Shown here: one piece after another, positions 1-7,206 of the stretch | Numbering within the stretch: the first letter of the stretch is position 1 | Layout: each line of letters begins with the position of its first letter | DNA from: SMWC01 sp964466315 | Lineage (GTDB): Bacteria; Pseudomonadota; Gammaproteobacteria; Steroidobacterales; Rariloculaceae | Direction: 5' to 3' | NCBI GenBank assembly: GCA_964466315.1 | Contig: CAYXNS010000001.1 | Coordinates: 62,001-126,000 of the forward strand | Length of the DNA: 64,000 nt | Translations under genes and position numbers: made by a program | Notes under the pieces: generated by a model | The model's database searches: none | What the model was told of the DNA's origin: nothing | Seen by the model: only the letters and a program-made list of their open reading frames with translations

Positions 1-5
1 CGGTT

Positions 6-600
6 ATGGTCGCGTTCCTAACGGCGATATTCTTTCAGACTGGTGGGGAGGCGAGCCCGTTCGTTAACCTCTATCTACTGCCGATAATTGCTGCCTCTCT
101 TGCGTTGGGTAAGCGCGCAACCGTACTCGTCGTCCTGTTGGTCTCGGGTTGCTATTTCATGCTGGCGATTCTCCGAGGGGGCGTCGAGGTGATGTCACCA
201 GCGCTGGCATCTAAAGCGGCGGGAGTTCTCGCGCCATTCTTTCTGGTCGCGTTCTTGACGACTATGCTCGCCGACAATATTCAGACAGCGAAGCGCAGGA
301 TTCGCTCGCTCTCCGACCGAGATGAGTTAACGAATATCTACAATATCGGCGCCTTCATGCGGCTCGCGGAGGCGGAACACGCGCAATCGTTGCGAACGGA
401 ACGGCCTTACGCTCTTCTCATGGTCGACGCTCGAAGCCGGGCCAAAGATGGTACGAGTCAACGTCAGCGTAGGAGCCGCGAGCTATCCTGTCGACGGCGA
501 AAATATCGAGGCGCTCATGAAGTCGGCCGATCGAGCCATGTATAGAGATAAAGAGTTGCGTCAGACTCCGAAGGACCAGTTGATCGTACAGAAGACCTGA
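6..600 (+). pseudogene. Diguanylate cyclase (GGDEF) remnant lacking the catalytic core
   Basis: Remnant of a membrane-anchored diguanylate cyclase, the enzyme that makes c-di-GMP from GTP. The first ~95 codons form several hydrophobic helices. They are followed by the entry to a GGDEF domain (LSDRDELTNIYN, then LLMVD near codon 139). The frame is lost near base 425-435, and the next frame (+1) carries the end of the same domain (VRVNVSVGAASYP, ADRAMYRDK) up to a TGA at 598-600. About 100 residues in between, including the metal-binding Asp and the GGDEF signature itself, are missing. Both ends survive without an active site, so no c-di-GMP synthesis is expected. The gene could start upstream of the window. 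An assembly collapse would look the same. Confidence 0.8.
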
Positions 601-609
601 GTGATCTGA

Positions 610-900
610 ATGAAGAAACAGCAGTCGAAGCCGGTGCTGGCGTTCATTGTCGCCGTGATCTTTCCTGGTTGCTCGCCTTCACCGCCCGACAGCATTTTGG
701 TTCAAACGGCGGATCTGGTTCTGCGTGGGGGCAGGATCGTCACACTCGATTAGGAAGACATCAAAGGATCATTGGGCGTCGGCAAGCTCGCCAACATCGT
801 CGTGTTATCGCAGGATATCCTGACGGTTCCGGACACGGAAGTGCTGTACACGATCAGCGGCGGCGATGTGAAATATCAAGCCGATCAGGTTGAGTCGTAA
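610..900 (+). pseudogene. Amidohydrolase lipoprotein remnant, internal deletion with in-frame stop
   Basis: The ATG at 610 opens a lipoprotein-like leader (CSPSPPD at the cleavage region). It runs into the first strand of a YtcJ-type amidohydrolase (ADLVLRGGRIVTLD) and stops at a TAG at 751-753. The same frame resumes at once with the C-terminal strand pair of that family (EDIKGSLGVGKLANIVVLSQ, then DTEVLYTISGGDV) and ends at TAA 898-900. The whole metal-binding barrel, some 400 or more residues, is gone. The family call comes from both termini, which flank the composite domain in intact members. This is the second gene in a row with termini preserved and core absent. Confidence 0.75.
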
Positions 901-1218
901 GTGCGGGCGACTATGAGACGCGGACAGGAGTCCGGCACGGGTGCCGCGGCGGTTATCGTCGGCATGATCTTATTCGGGTGCGCAGAGCCGTCACCGCGAT
1001 CGTTGCCGGTAACAGCCGTACTGCAATGCTCGGACCCGCGCCCCGAGATTTGTACCCTGGAATACCTTCCCGTATGCGCAGTTCGCGACACCGGTGTCCG
1101 CTGCGCGACTACTCCATGTGAATCGACGGAACTTGCAACCTATAGCAATGCGTGCTCGGCTTGCAATGATCCCACCGTGCTCGGCCATTCCGAAGGCGCC
1201 TGTGAGGCGTTGCAGTGA
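901..1218 (+). CDS. Small Kazal-like cysteine-rich lipoprotein
   Basis: A 105-residue exported protein. A short N-terminal hydrophobic stretch ends in a lipobox (ILFGC, Cys about residue 27), suggesting a lipoprotein. The mature part is rich in cysteine and matches the spacing of Kazal-type modules: C..YLPVCA, then TYSNACSAC, then HSEGAC at the end. Kazal domains usually inhibit serine proteases; bacterial examples are mostly uncharacterised, so inhibitor activity is only an inference. The start is GTG 901, directly after the preceding pseudogene's stop, or ATG 913. The gene lies 61 bases upstream of the lytic transglycosylase start on the same strand. Confidence 0.6.
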   Translation: MRATMRRGQESGTGAAAVIVGMILFGCAEPSPRSLPVTAVLQCSDPRPEICTLEYLPVCAVRDTGVRCATTPCESTELATYSNACSACNDPTVLGHSEGACEALQ

Positions 1219-1279
1219 ATCGAGTACACTCAATCGATGTGTTCCAGGAGACTTCCAGGCTGTACACATTGACTATATC

Positions 1280-2290
1280 GTGATTCGAAATGCGCTTACT
1301 CTTTCCGGATTACTGGCTTTGTCCGTCGGTTCGCAGCTTGCCATCGCGCAAGTCCCGGAGTTTTCGGTTTGGCTCGAAGCACTACGTGCCGAAGCGATCG
1401 AAGCAGGAATCTCGGCCGCGACCGTCGGCGAGGCGCTCGCAGGTGTGTTGCCGGTCGAACGCGTCACGGAGCTGGACCGGAACCAGCCCGAGTTCAGACT
1501 CGACTTCTGGGGATATCTGGACCGTGTTGTGTCCAACACGCGGATCGACCAGGGACGCGCTCATCTCGCGGAGCATAGTGAGATGCTGGAGGATGTCGCG
1601 TCGCGCTACGGCATTCCACCACAGGTGCTCGTCGCGGCATGGGCTATCGAGAGCAACTTCGGACGGACACAGGGAAGTTTTTCCGTGATCAGTGCGCTCG
1701 TCACGTTAGCGTACGATGAGAGGCGAGCGGCGTTTTTTCGCGCCGAGCTACTGCATGCGTTGAGAATATTGGATGAGGGGCATATAAGCCTCGAAAATAT
1801 GCTGGGATCCTGGGCAGGAGCGATGGGCCAGTTGCAGTTCATGCCCTCGACATTCATCGACTATGCCAGGGATGGGGATGGCGACGGCCGTAAGGATATC
1901 TGGACTAACGAGGCAGACGCGGTCGAGTCGGCCGCGAACTTCATGGCGAGAGCGGGGTGGCAGCCCGGCTATATCTGGGGACGACAAGTCACGCTACCCG
2001 AGGCTTTCGACACCGAGATGGAAGGACTGGACACGAGCAAACCGCTCGCCGAGTGGCAGTCTCTTGGTGTGCGCACGATCTCCGGTGCGGATCTGCCCGC
2101 TGTCGATATCTCGGGCTCGGTCGTGCTGCCGTCCGACGATATCGAGCCGGCGTTTCTTGTCTATCAGAACTACCGGACGATCATGCGTTGGAACCGCTCC
2201 CATCTATTCGCGATCTCGCTTGGGCACCTGGCGGACCGTATCTCCGGAAAGCCGCGGCTGCAAAACAACCACAGTGACGCTTCGGACTGA
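1280..2290 (+). CDS. mltB: Lytic murein transglycosylase, MltB family
   Basis: Periplasmic enzyme that cleaves the MurNAc-GlcNAc bond of peptidoglycan, leaving 1,6-anhydro ends. GTG 1280 is chosen because the following ~24 residues form a normal signal peptide ending AIAQ; codons upstream in this frame overlap the lipoprotein gene and look non-coding. The predicted catalytic Glu is E124 in AAWAIESNFG. An EF-hand-like loop (DGDGDGRKD, about residues 198-206) matches the calcium site known from Slt35/MltB. The 336-residue length fits the family. No Cys lipobox is seen, so it may be soluble rather than a lipoprotein. Confidence 0.88.
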   Translation: MIRNALTLSGLLALSVGSQLAIAQVPEFSVWLEALRAEAIEAGISAATVGEALAGVLPVERVTELDRNQPEFRLDFWGYLDRVVSNTRIDQGRAHLAEHSEMLEDVASRYGIPPQVLVAAWAIESNFGRTQGSFSVISALVTLAYDERRAAFFRAELLHALRILDEGHISLENMLGSWAGAMGQLQFMPSTFIDYARDGDGDGRKDIWTNEADAVESAANFMARAGWQPGYIWGRQVTLPEAFDTEMEGLDTSKPLAEWQSLGVRTISGADLPAVDISGSVVLPSDDIEPAFLVYQNYRTIMRWNRSHLFAISLGHLADRISGKPRLQNNHSDASD

Positions 2291-2486
2291 GGCCGGCGCT
2301 TCGGCGCTCATGGCATTGACCGCCTTCCCATGCAGGCATACAGTGCTTGGATCGCCTCCGGGCGGTGTTTGGCGATGACCGGCTGGAACAACTAAAACGG
2401 ACACTGGCCGGTGTGTCTGGCAGTCGGTCTCACGCCGTTGATCGACCCGCTGTTTTCGGGGAGAAACGGCGTGAAAATTGGTGTCA

Positions 2487-2738
2487 ATGAATATCTACGT
2501 CGGAAATCTGTCCTACTCGCTTAGTGAATCTGAACTCCGTGATGCATTCGCGGCTTACGGTGAAGTTTCCTCGGTAAGGGTGTTGATGGATCGGGAGACA
2601 GGGCGGTCTCGAGGCTTCGGCTTCGTCGAAATGCCGAACCAGAACGAAGCGGAGACCGCTGTCGCCGAAATCAATGGCAAAGAGGTGGGCGGAAGACCTC
2701 TGCGTGTGAACGAAGCTCGGCCGCGAGAAGCACGTTAG
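2487..2738 (+). CDS. RRM-domain RNA-binding protein
   Basis: An 83-residue protein that is essentially one RNA recognition motif. It has RNP2 (IYVGNL, residues 3-8) and RNP1 (RGFGFVEM, about residues 42-49) in the right order and spacing. Proteins of this type bind single-stranded RNA and are often cold- or stress-induced in bacteria. The start is ATG 2487, which puts RNP2 at the usual position; an in-frame GTG at 2481 is possible. The tail NEARPREAR is basic and short, without the glycine-rich extension of cyanobacterial Rbp proteins. It stands alone, with about 200 bases of apparently untranslated sequence in front. Confidence 0.88.
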   Translation: MNIYVGNLSYSLSESELRDAFAAYGEVSSVRVLMDRETGRSRGFGFVEMPNQNEAETAVAEINGKEVGGRPLRVNEARPREAR

Positions 2739-2849
2739 GCACAAGGGGCGGCAACCAGAACGGGCTGAACTCACTCTCGACTGAGTTCTCGCTCCAATAC
2801 TCGATCCCTCATAGCCGCGGCTAAGGCTGTGGTCCCTCGGCTGCGTCGC

Positions 2850-2856
2850 TATAATA
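2850..2856 (+). promoter_or_regulatory. Possible -10 element (CTATAAT)
   Basis: A consensus TATAAT lies in the gap after the RRM gene, about 40 bases before the small ORF at 2895. No good -35 is evident at 16-18 bases upstream, so this is a weak promoter candidate. A 7-bp inverted repeat (GAACTCA/TGAGTTC) lies at about 2766-2787, just after the RRM gene, and could help end its transcript although it has no T run. Confidence 0.25.
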
Positions 2857-2894
2857 TTCGGCCGGCCGGAAGAACCTACGCAGATAGTGACAGC

Positions 2895-3092
2895 ATGATC
2901 TATTTAAAGTGGATACAGAGCGAACTCGCAACCCTCAAAATGGACGCGCTATATACCGAAGTTGACGAGGATGGCTGGGTTCAGAGGGAAATCGGTGTCT
3001 GTTCCCAAGGCCTAGTCATCCATCAACTCACGCCGAGCACGGGCCGCCCAGGCTGGTTCGGACTCGCGCGCCTGTCCCCCGCCTTATGTTAA
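2895..3092 (+). CDS. Small hypothetical protein, possibly truncated DUF6881-like
   Basis: A 65-codon ORF. The first ~48 residues (MIYLKWIQSEL, YTEVDEDGWVQREIGV) resemble the strand pattern of DUF6881 proteins: Lys/Trp near the start, then Y-x-E-x-D and a W-x-x-R-x-I segment. The remaining residues (from TGRPGWFG on) look like unrelated out-of-frame sequence, so the ORF may be the front of a broken gene. The family assignment is from memory of the pattern and is weak. No function is proposed. Confidence 0.35.
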   Translation: MIYLKWIQSELATLKMDALYTEVDEDGWVQREIGVCSQGLVIHQLTPSTGRPGWFGLARLSPALC

Positions 3093-3202
3093 ATAGTAAC
3101 GTGTCGAAAATGGAGTTTGAGGCGTTCTGGGCCGCTGGTCGCAGCGGCATCTGACGACGGTCGACTCCCGATAAGAACCTACACGGCACGGAGGATCGGC
3201 CC

Positions 3203-3553
3203 GTCGACATCTACCATCTCTGGTGCAATCTTGAGGACGGCGTCAGCGACACCGAGTTCGCGAGGGATGTCGGTGCCTATCTCGATCACCTGAAATCTCA
3301 GGGGCAACTTGAGGGCTTTCGTGTGACGCGACGGAAGCTCGGACTCGGCGGACGGCATCTCGGTGAGTTTCATATCACGATGGAGTTCGAGAGCCTGGCG
3401 CACCTCGACGATACGTTTCAACAAGTCGCGCAACGCACCGACCCGATCGAGAGTTTTCATCACACCGTCACGTCCAAAGTGAAGGACCTATCGTTCGCCC
3501 TGTACCGTGATTTCCCCGATGCTGTCCGGGAGACCGGACAGGAGCGATTCTGA
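3203..3553 (+). pseudogene. DUF6614-type protein without a recognisable start codon
   Basis: An open frame of about 117 codons with a coherent small-protein sequence: VDIYHLWCNLEDGV, then LGEFHITMEF, then FALYRDFPDAVRETG. This matches a conserved hypothetical family (DUF6614 as I recall it) whose members begin MDIYH. Here the first codon is GTC rather than GTG or ATG. The frame is open back to a TGA at 3152 with no ATG, GTG or TTG in between. The first standard start is GTG 3323, which would discard 40 conserved residues. Either the start codon is mutated, the upstream part was lost, or a base is miscalled. It lies just upstream of tRNA-Arg. Confidence 0.55.
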
Positions 3554-3571
3554 CGTTACAATCCTAAGTTC

Positions 3572-3648
3572 GCGCCCGTAGCTCAGTTGGATAGAGTGCC
3601 GGCCTCCGAAGCCGAAGGTCACAGGTTCGAATCCTGTCGGGCGCGCCA
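3572..3648 (+). tRNA. tRNA-Arg (anticodon CCG)
   Basis: A 77-base tRNA with encoded CCA. The acceptor stem is GCGCCCG/CGGGCGC, the D-arm AGCTCAGTTGGATAGAGT, the anticodon loop CTCCGAA with CCG at the centre, and the T-arm ACAGGTTCGAATCCTGT. The sequence closely follows the E. coli tRNA-Arg(CCG) pattern. The outermost anticodon-stem pair is a C-A mismatch. The anticodon decodes CGG. Confidence 0.96.
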
Positions 3649-3671
3649 TGGGTCCATGGGTCCATGGGTCC
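3648..3671 (+). repeat. Three tandem ATGGGTCC units abutting the tRNA 3' end
   Basis: Three perfect copies of the 8-mer ATGGGTCC begin at the final A of the tRNA CCA tail. They are followed at about 3674-3695 by CCGGGGACATGGGTAACACT, which resembles the ends of some IS481-type elements. The position directly after a tRNA fits an old insertion scar, but no second end or transposase is present. Confidence 0.6.
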
Positions 3672-3675
3672 ATTC

Positions 3676-4236
3676 CGGGGACATGGGTAACACTTTTGGG
3701 ATAAACGGGTTTCCGACACGTTGGGGTACCCAGTCTAGTCCGCGTCGGTGCATAGTACTCGAGCCGCCGAATCGACCCATTTCGAGCTTTGGCGTTCTTG
3801 AGATTTGAGACTTTACGAGCAGGGTCTTGCTCTTGAACGAGCCTCCAGCGCCCCCATATCTACCGTAACCAGGCCGCGGCGCCGGGGAGGTGCCGGCGAA
3901 TGCGCGGCGCGAGATCTGGAGATCAGAGTGAATGCGGAGTACGTACCTAGTGCGGTCATCAACGCTCATTTGCGGCTCATGGCGCTGAATTTTCAATCGT
4001 GGAAGCCGGACGTCGAGAAGTGGTTGCACAGCGAAGAGGCCGAGGAATCACTACAGGAGCTGTTGGCGCATGTGCCCTGCTCCTCAACCCTTCATTGAGC
4101 CCCTGTATCGCGTAACACACGCGACGCGTGTCAGCGTCAAATAGGCTCGGGTGGTCCCCATTACGACCTGATTTTCGTGCGATAATCTGGCGCATAAGAA
4201 CAGTCGTACGCTGGCAATCGACGCAAGGGGACCCGA
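3676..4236. other. 561-bp stretch without a convincing gene
   Basis: Between tRNA-Arg and the sugar dehydrogenase no ORF shows family resemblance or a clear ribosome binding site. The best candidate is GTG 3928 to 4098 on the plus strand (56 codons; begins MNAEYVPSAVINAHLRL), which I do not recognise. The first ~180 bases look like degraded mobile-element DNA. The last ~100 bases presumably hold the promoter of the next gene; its Shine-Dalgarno AAGGGGA lies just before ATG 4237. Confidence 0.5.
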
Positions 4237-5451
4237 ATGTCTGGGCTCAACTTTTTCGAATACTCTCGACCGGCCATCGGCCATCCCGTCACACGATTTC
4301 TCACACTCGCAAGCGTACTGGCGTTCTCCGTGCCCGTGCTGGTGTCTGCCCAATCGAGGGTCTACGAATCGACGGAACACAACTTCCGTCTGGTGACGAT
4401 AGCGGAGCGGTTGGAGCATCCTTGGAGCATCGCTTTCCTGCCGGATGGCGACATACTCGTCACGGAACGGCCCGGACGGCTGCGGATCATCAGAGACGGT
4501 AAGCTTCTGCCCGAGCCTGTCGAGGGTGTTCCCGAAGTCCGGGTCGGTAATCAAGGCGGGCTGGCGGAGGTGTTGCCGCATCCCGATTTCGAATCTAACC
4601 GTCTGCTCTATCTGAGCTACGCGAAGTCGCGCGATGGCGGTGCGGAGGGCACGACGGTCGTCGTCCGCGGGCGTTTCGAAGACGACCGCCTAGCCGACGT
4701 CGAGGAGATCTTCGAGGCGGAAGCCTGGGTAGCGGGCATGGGGCACTATGGTGCGAAACTCGCGTTCGACGACGACGGCTATCTCTTCGTCACGGTAGGC
4801 GATCGTCAAGCGCCGCCGAAGGGTGATCTCGAAGCGCACCCGGCGCAGAACACGATGAACAATCAGGGGACGATCAACCGTATTTACGATGACGGCAGAA
4901 TTCCAGCGGATAATCCCTTCGTTAACGATCGGGACTTCCGGCCGGAGATCTGGAGCTACGGTCATCGCAATCCGCAGGGTCTCGCTATCCATCCGGAAAC
5001 GGGCGATGTCTGGGCGACCGAGCACGGCCCGCAGGGTGGCGACGAGCTCAATCTCATCTTGCCGGGACGAAATTATGGCTGGCCCATCATCGGCTACGGT
5101 GTGAATTACCGAACGGGGATTCCGATTCACGATAGGAACGAACACGCGGGGATGGAGCAGCCTGCGGCGTTCTGGATTCCGTCCATCGGCGCGTCGGGTC
5201 TCATGATCTACGACGGCGACAGGTTCCCCGAGTGGCGGGGCAACATCTTCGCCGGCGGGCTGGCCGCGAACCATCGGCGCCTTACGCGTTTCATGATCGA
5301 CGGCCGTCGCGTCGCGACCAGAGAGCCGCTCATGCTCGGCGAGTACCGGATCCGCGACGTTCGCCAGAGCCCGGACGGCTATATCTATCTGGCGATAGAT
5401 CATCGCGGCGGTGATCTGACGGAGGTCTTGAGGATGGAACCGGCCGACTAG
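4237..5451 (+). CDS. PQQ-dependent aldose sugar dehydrogenase (YliI/Asd type), periplasmic
   Basis: Predicted soluble quinoprotein that oxidises aldose sugars with PQQ. The 404-residue protein has a hydrophobic export segment at about residues 20-38 (ending VLVSA). A six-bladed propeller of the GSDH family follows: HPWSIAFLPDGDILVTER, WSYGHRNPQGLAIHP, EHGPQGGDELN, GRNYGWP. By alignment in memory to E. coli YliI, H170 in MGHYGAKLAFD corresponds to the catalytic His. The start ATG has a good Shine-Dalgarno (AAGGGGA). PQQ biosynthesis genes are not in the window, so cofactor supply cannot be judged. A strong hairpin follows the gene. Confidence 0.88.
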   Translation: MSGLNFFEYSRPAIGHPVTRFLTLASVLAFSVPVLVSAQSRVYESTEHNFRLVTIAERLEHPWSIAFLPDGDILVTERPGRLRIIRDGKLLPEPVEGVPEVRVGNQGGLAEVLPHPDFESNRLLYLSYAKSRDGGAEGTTVVVRGRFEDDRLADVEEIFEAEAWVAGMGHYGAKLAFDDDGYLFVTVGDRQAPPKGDLEAHPAQNTMNNQGTINRIYDDGRIPADNPFVNDRDFRPEIWSYGHRNPQGLAIHPETGDVWATEHGPQGGDELNLILPGRNYGWPIIGYGVNYRTGIPIHDRNEHAGMEQPAAFWIPSIGASGLMIYDGDRFPEWRGNIFAGGLAANHRRLTRFMIDGRRVATREPLMLGEYRIRDVRQSPDGYIYLAIDHRGGDLTEVLRMEPAD

Positions 5452-5467
5452 ACGTTAGGTTTCGCGA

Positions 5468-5512
5468 AAAATAGGGCCAGATCCCTTTTTTAAAGGGATC
5501 TGGCCCTATTTT
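5468..5512 (+). terminator. Perfect 21-bp hairpin after the sugar dehydrogenase
   Basis: A perfect inverted repeat with 21-bp arms (AAAATAGGGCCAGATCCC plus TTT, and its complement) and a 3-base loop. The A/T tails on both sides make it a potential bidirectional terminator. Its length and perfection exceed those of a typical terminator and resemble a dispersed palindromic (REP-like) element. A related core, AATGGCCCC, recurs at about 5633-5641 just before the next minus-strand gene ends. Confidence 0.7.
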
Positions 5513-5542
5513 CCTCCAGCCGCGAACCTAAAAAAACTGTAA

Positions 5543-5629
5543 CGCCTCGAGGATTTCGACCGGAACAACTCTTTCAAGTCGCAGGCGGCTGAGCTGACGG
5601 CGAAATTCAGCTATACCTTCCGGTTCTGA
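5543..5629 (+). pseudogene. C-terminal scrap of an outer-membrane beta-barrel protein
   Basis: A short in-frame tail between TAA 5540-5542 and TGA 5627-5629 reads RLEDFDRNNSF, then AAELTAKFSYTFRF. It ends in the alternating hydrophobic strand with terminal Phe that marks BAM-recognised outer-membrane proteins. Nothing upstream in any frame continues it; the perfect hairpin abuts it. I read it as the last ~28 codons of a deleted barrel gene (porin, TonB-dependent receptor or similar). It is too short to name further. Confidence 0.45.
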
Positions 5630-5658
5630 GAAAAATGGCCCCTTTTTATGTCGCGATA

Positions 5659-6597
5659 CTAATCTAGCTGCGTACCGAGCAGTCCCTCGTCAGCGTAGCG
5701 CGCCAGCAGGCGGTCGTCATGCGCTGGCACGACAATGATCCCATCGTTGTCCATCACCTGCTTGATCCACGTCATCTGGTGCATGAGCGCCTGTGGGTCT
5801 TCTTTTACTCGCGCGATGGTTGCGGCCGGCCGCAGTTTGAGTTCGGTGATGTTGTCGAGCGACCAGCCGATGTCGCCGATGAACAGGAGCTCACGGCTGT
5901 CGGCGAGTTGAACGAAGATCATCTGATGCCCGTGCGTGTGACCCGGTGACTTGATCAGAACGATACCGGGCGCGACCGGTAGTATCTGTTCGTAGTCGAC
6001 CACGATGTAGTCGCGCGCCGCCGCCGGCGTCAACGTGATTTCAGGAAGCTGTGGCGCGAAATTCAGCGTCCGGACCTGGTCTTTTGTCAGCAGGGTTTTG
6101 GGCGCGAGCTCATCACGGTAATCGCTTCTAAGAACACCGGCGACGTGATCGCCGTGCTCGTGCGTGATGAGGATGAGCTGTGATTCCCGGAGTGCTGCCT
6201 GAATCGAATCGTTAACGTTCTGCCAGTATGGTTCATCCCGACCGAATCCATAGAAGCGGTGCACCGTTTCATCCATGCCGCTATCGACCATGACGGTGCC
6301 GTCCGAAAAGACGACCTGGAAAGCCGTGCGTGCCGAAATAAAAGGTTCGTCACTGCCGTCTTCGATGACCGCAGCATACGTGCGATGGCTCTCGGCGACT
6401 TTCACGAAGTTGACGGAAGTGGCCAGGCCTCCCGGCACCGTGGAAGCGGCCTGGCGAACGCGCTGCAGTAGATCTTGTGGATAGGGTTCAGACTCGCTGG
6501 GGATCAGATCGTCTGTATTCGCGCCGAGTGAGCCGCGCAGGACCATGGCCAGCATGAGACCAGCCAGTCCGATACCGAGAACTTTCTTGGTTTGCAT
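5659..6597 (-). CDS. Exported metallo-beta-lactamase-fold hydrolase
   Basis: A 312-residue protein with an N-terminal hydrophobic segment (residues ~7-25), so probably periplasmic. The metal ligands of the metallo-beta-lactamase fold are in place: HEHGDH at residues 146-151, a third His in SPGHTHGHQ, Asp in GDIGWS, and a final His in VPAHDD. This layout fits glyoxalase II-, lactonase- or quorum-quencher-like hydrolases better than true beta-lactamases. Substrate unknown. It is followed upstream on the minus strand by the cytochrome c gene 45 bases away, so the two may be co-transcribed. Confidence 0.82.
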   Translation of the reverse strand: MQTKKVLGIGLAGLMLAMVLRGSLGANTDDLIPSESEPYPQDLLQRVRQAASTVPGGLATSVNFVKVAESHRTYAAVIEDGSDEPFISARTAFQVVFSDGTVMVDSGMDETVHRFYGFGRDEPYWQNVNDSIQAALRESQLILITHEHGDHVAGVLRSDYRDELAPKTLLTKDQVRTLNFAPQLPEITLTPAAARDYIVVDYEQILPVAPGIVLIKSPGHTHGHQMIFVQLADSRELLFIGDIGWSLDNITELKLRPAATIARVKEDPQALMHQMTWIKQVMDNDGIIVVPAHDDRLLARYADEGLLGTQLD

Positions 6598-6642
6598 GTC
6601 AATTAATCCGGAATGCCGAGCATGCGGGGATTGTGGCGCTCG

Positions 6643-7155
6643 TTACTGGATGGCTTCCAGCATGAAATCAATGGCTTCGAGAATTTCTTCGTCGGTGAGA
6701 TCTAGGCGCCCACCCTTCGGCGGCATATAGCCCGCTTCGCCCGTATAGCCGTTTAAGACATGGTCCTGTATCAGGTCCGGGCTTTGCTCGATCCGTGTTG
6801 CCCAAGCCGCGACATCGCCGTGCACTGGTGCGCCACCGACGCCGGGAGCCGCATGGCAGAGATAGCAAATGTCGTTGTAGACCTGCGGTCCGGAAAGCGG
6901 TGCGCGAACCGTCTCGGTGGCAACGGATACGGCGGCCACGGTACCGACATCCGGATCTCCGAGCAACGCGACCTGGCCGATAGGCCGAATACGGTCTTCA
7001 GTGAGCGAGATGGGGGAGACTTCGTCCCCGGTGTCACTGGCGGCATTCTCGTCGCCGACGAAATCGGCAAAAATGACTATCCCGGCGATTGCCCCGATCC
7101 AGACTCCCAGCAACAGCAGAAAGCCATCGAAAAATTTCTGTTCTTGATTAGCCAA
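6643..7155 (-). CDS. Membrane-anchored class I cytochrome c (c5 type)
   Basis: A 170-residue protein with one N-terminal transmembrane helix (residues ~9-31), a low-complexity linker, and a single heme c domain at the end. The heme site is CYLCH (C97, C100, H101). The distal Met is probably in GYMPPKGG, and the fold closes with the helix DLTDEEILEAIDFML. Cytochrome c5-type proteins shuttle electrons to terminal oxidases in the periplasm. Downstream lies the metallo-beta-lactamase-fold gene on the same strand. Confidence 0.88.
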   Translation of the reverse strand: MANQEQKFFDGFLLLLGVWIGAIAGIVIFADFVGDENAASDTGDEVSPISLTEDRIRPIGQVALLGDPDVGTVAAVSVATETVRAPLSGPQVYNDICYLCHAAPGVGGAPVHGDVAAWATRIEQSPDLIQDHVLNGYTGEAGYMPPKGGRLDLTDEEILEAIDFMLEAIQ

Positions 7156-7206
7156 AGCGCACTCCTCGGGCGACGCGGGCGAATTATATCGGTATTGGTG
7201 GGACGC

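Noticed and set aside
3805..4098. 97-codon ORF after tRNA-Arg
   Set aside because: The first half is degraded repeat-like sequence and the second half is unrecognised; no ribosome binding site. Kept only as a note in the gene-free stretch.
4690..5403. 237-codon open frame antisense to the sugar dehydrogenase
   Set aside because: Shadow of a strongly conserved gene; no start signals and no recognisable domain.
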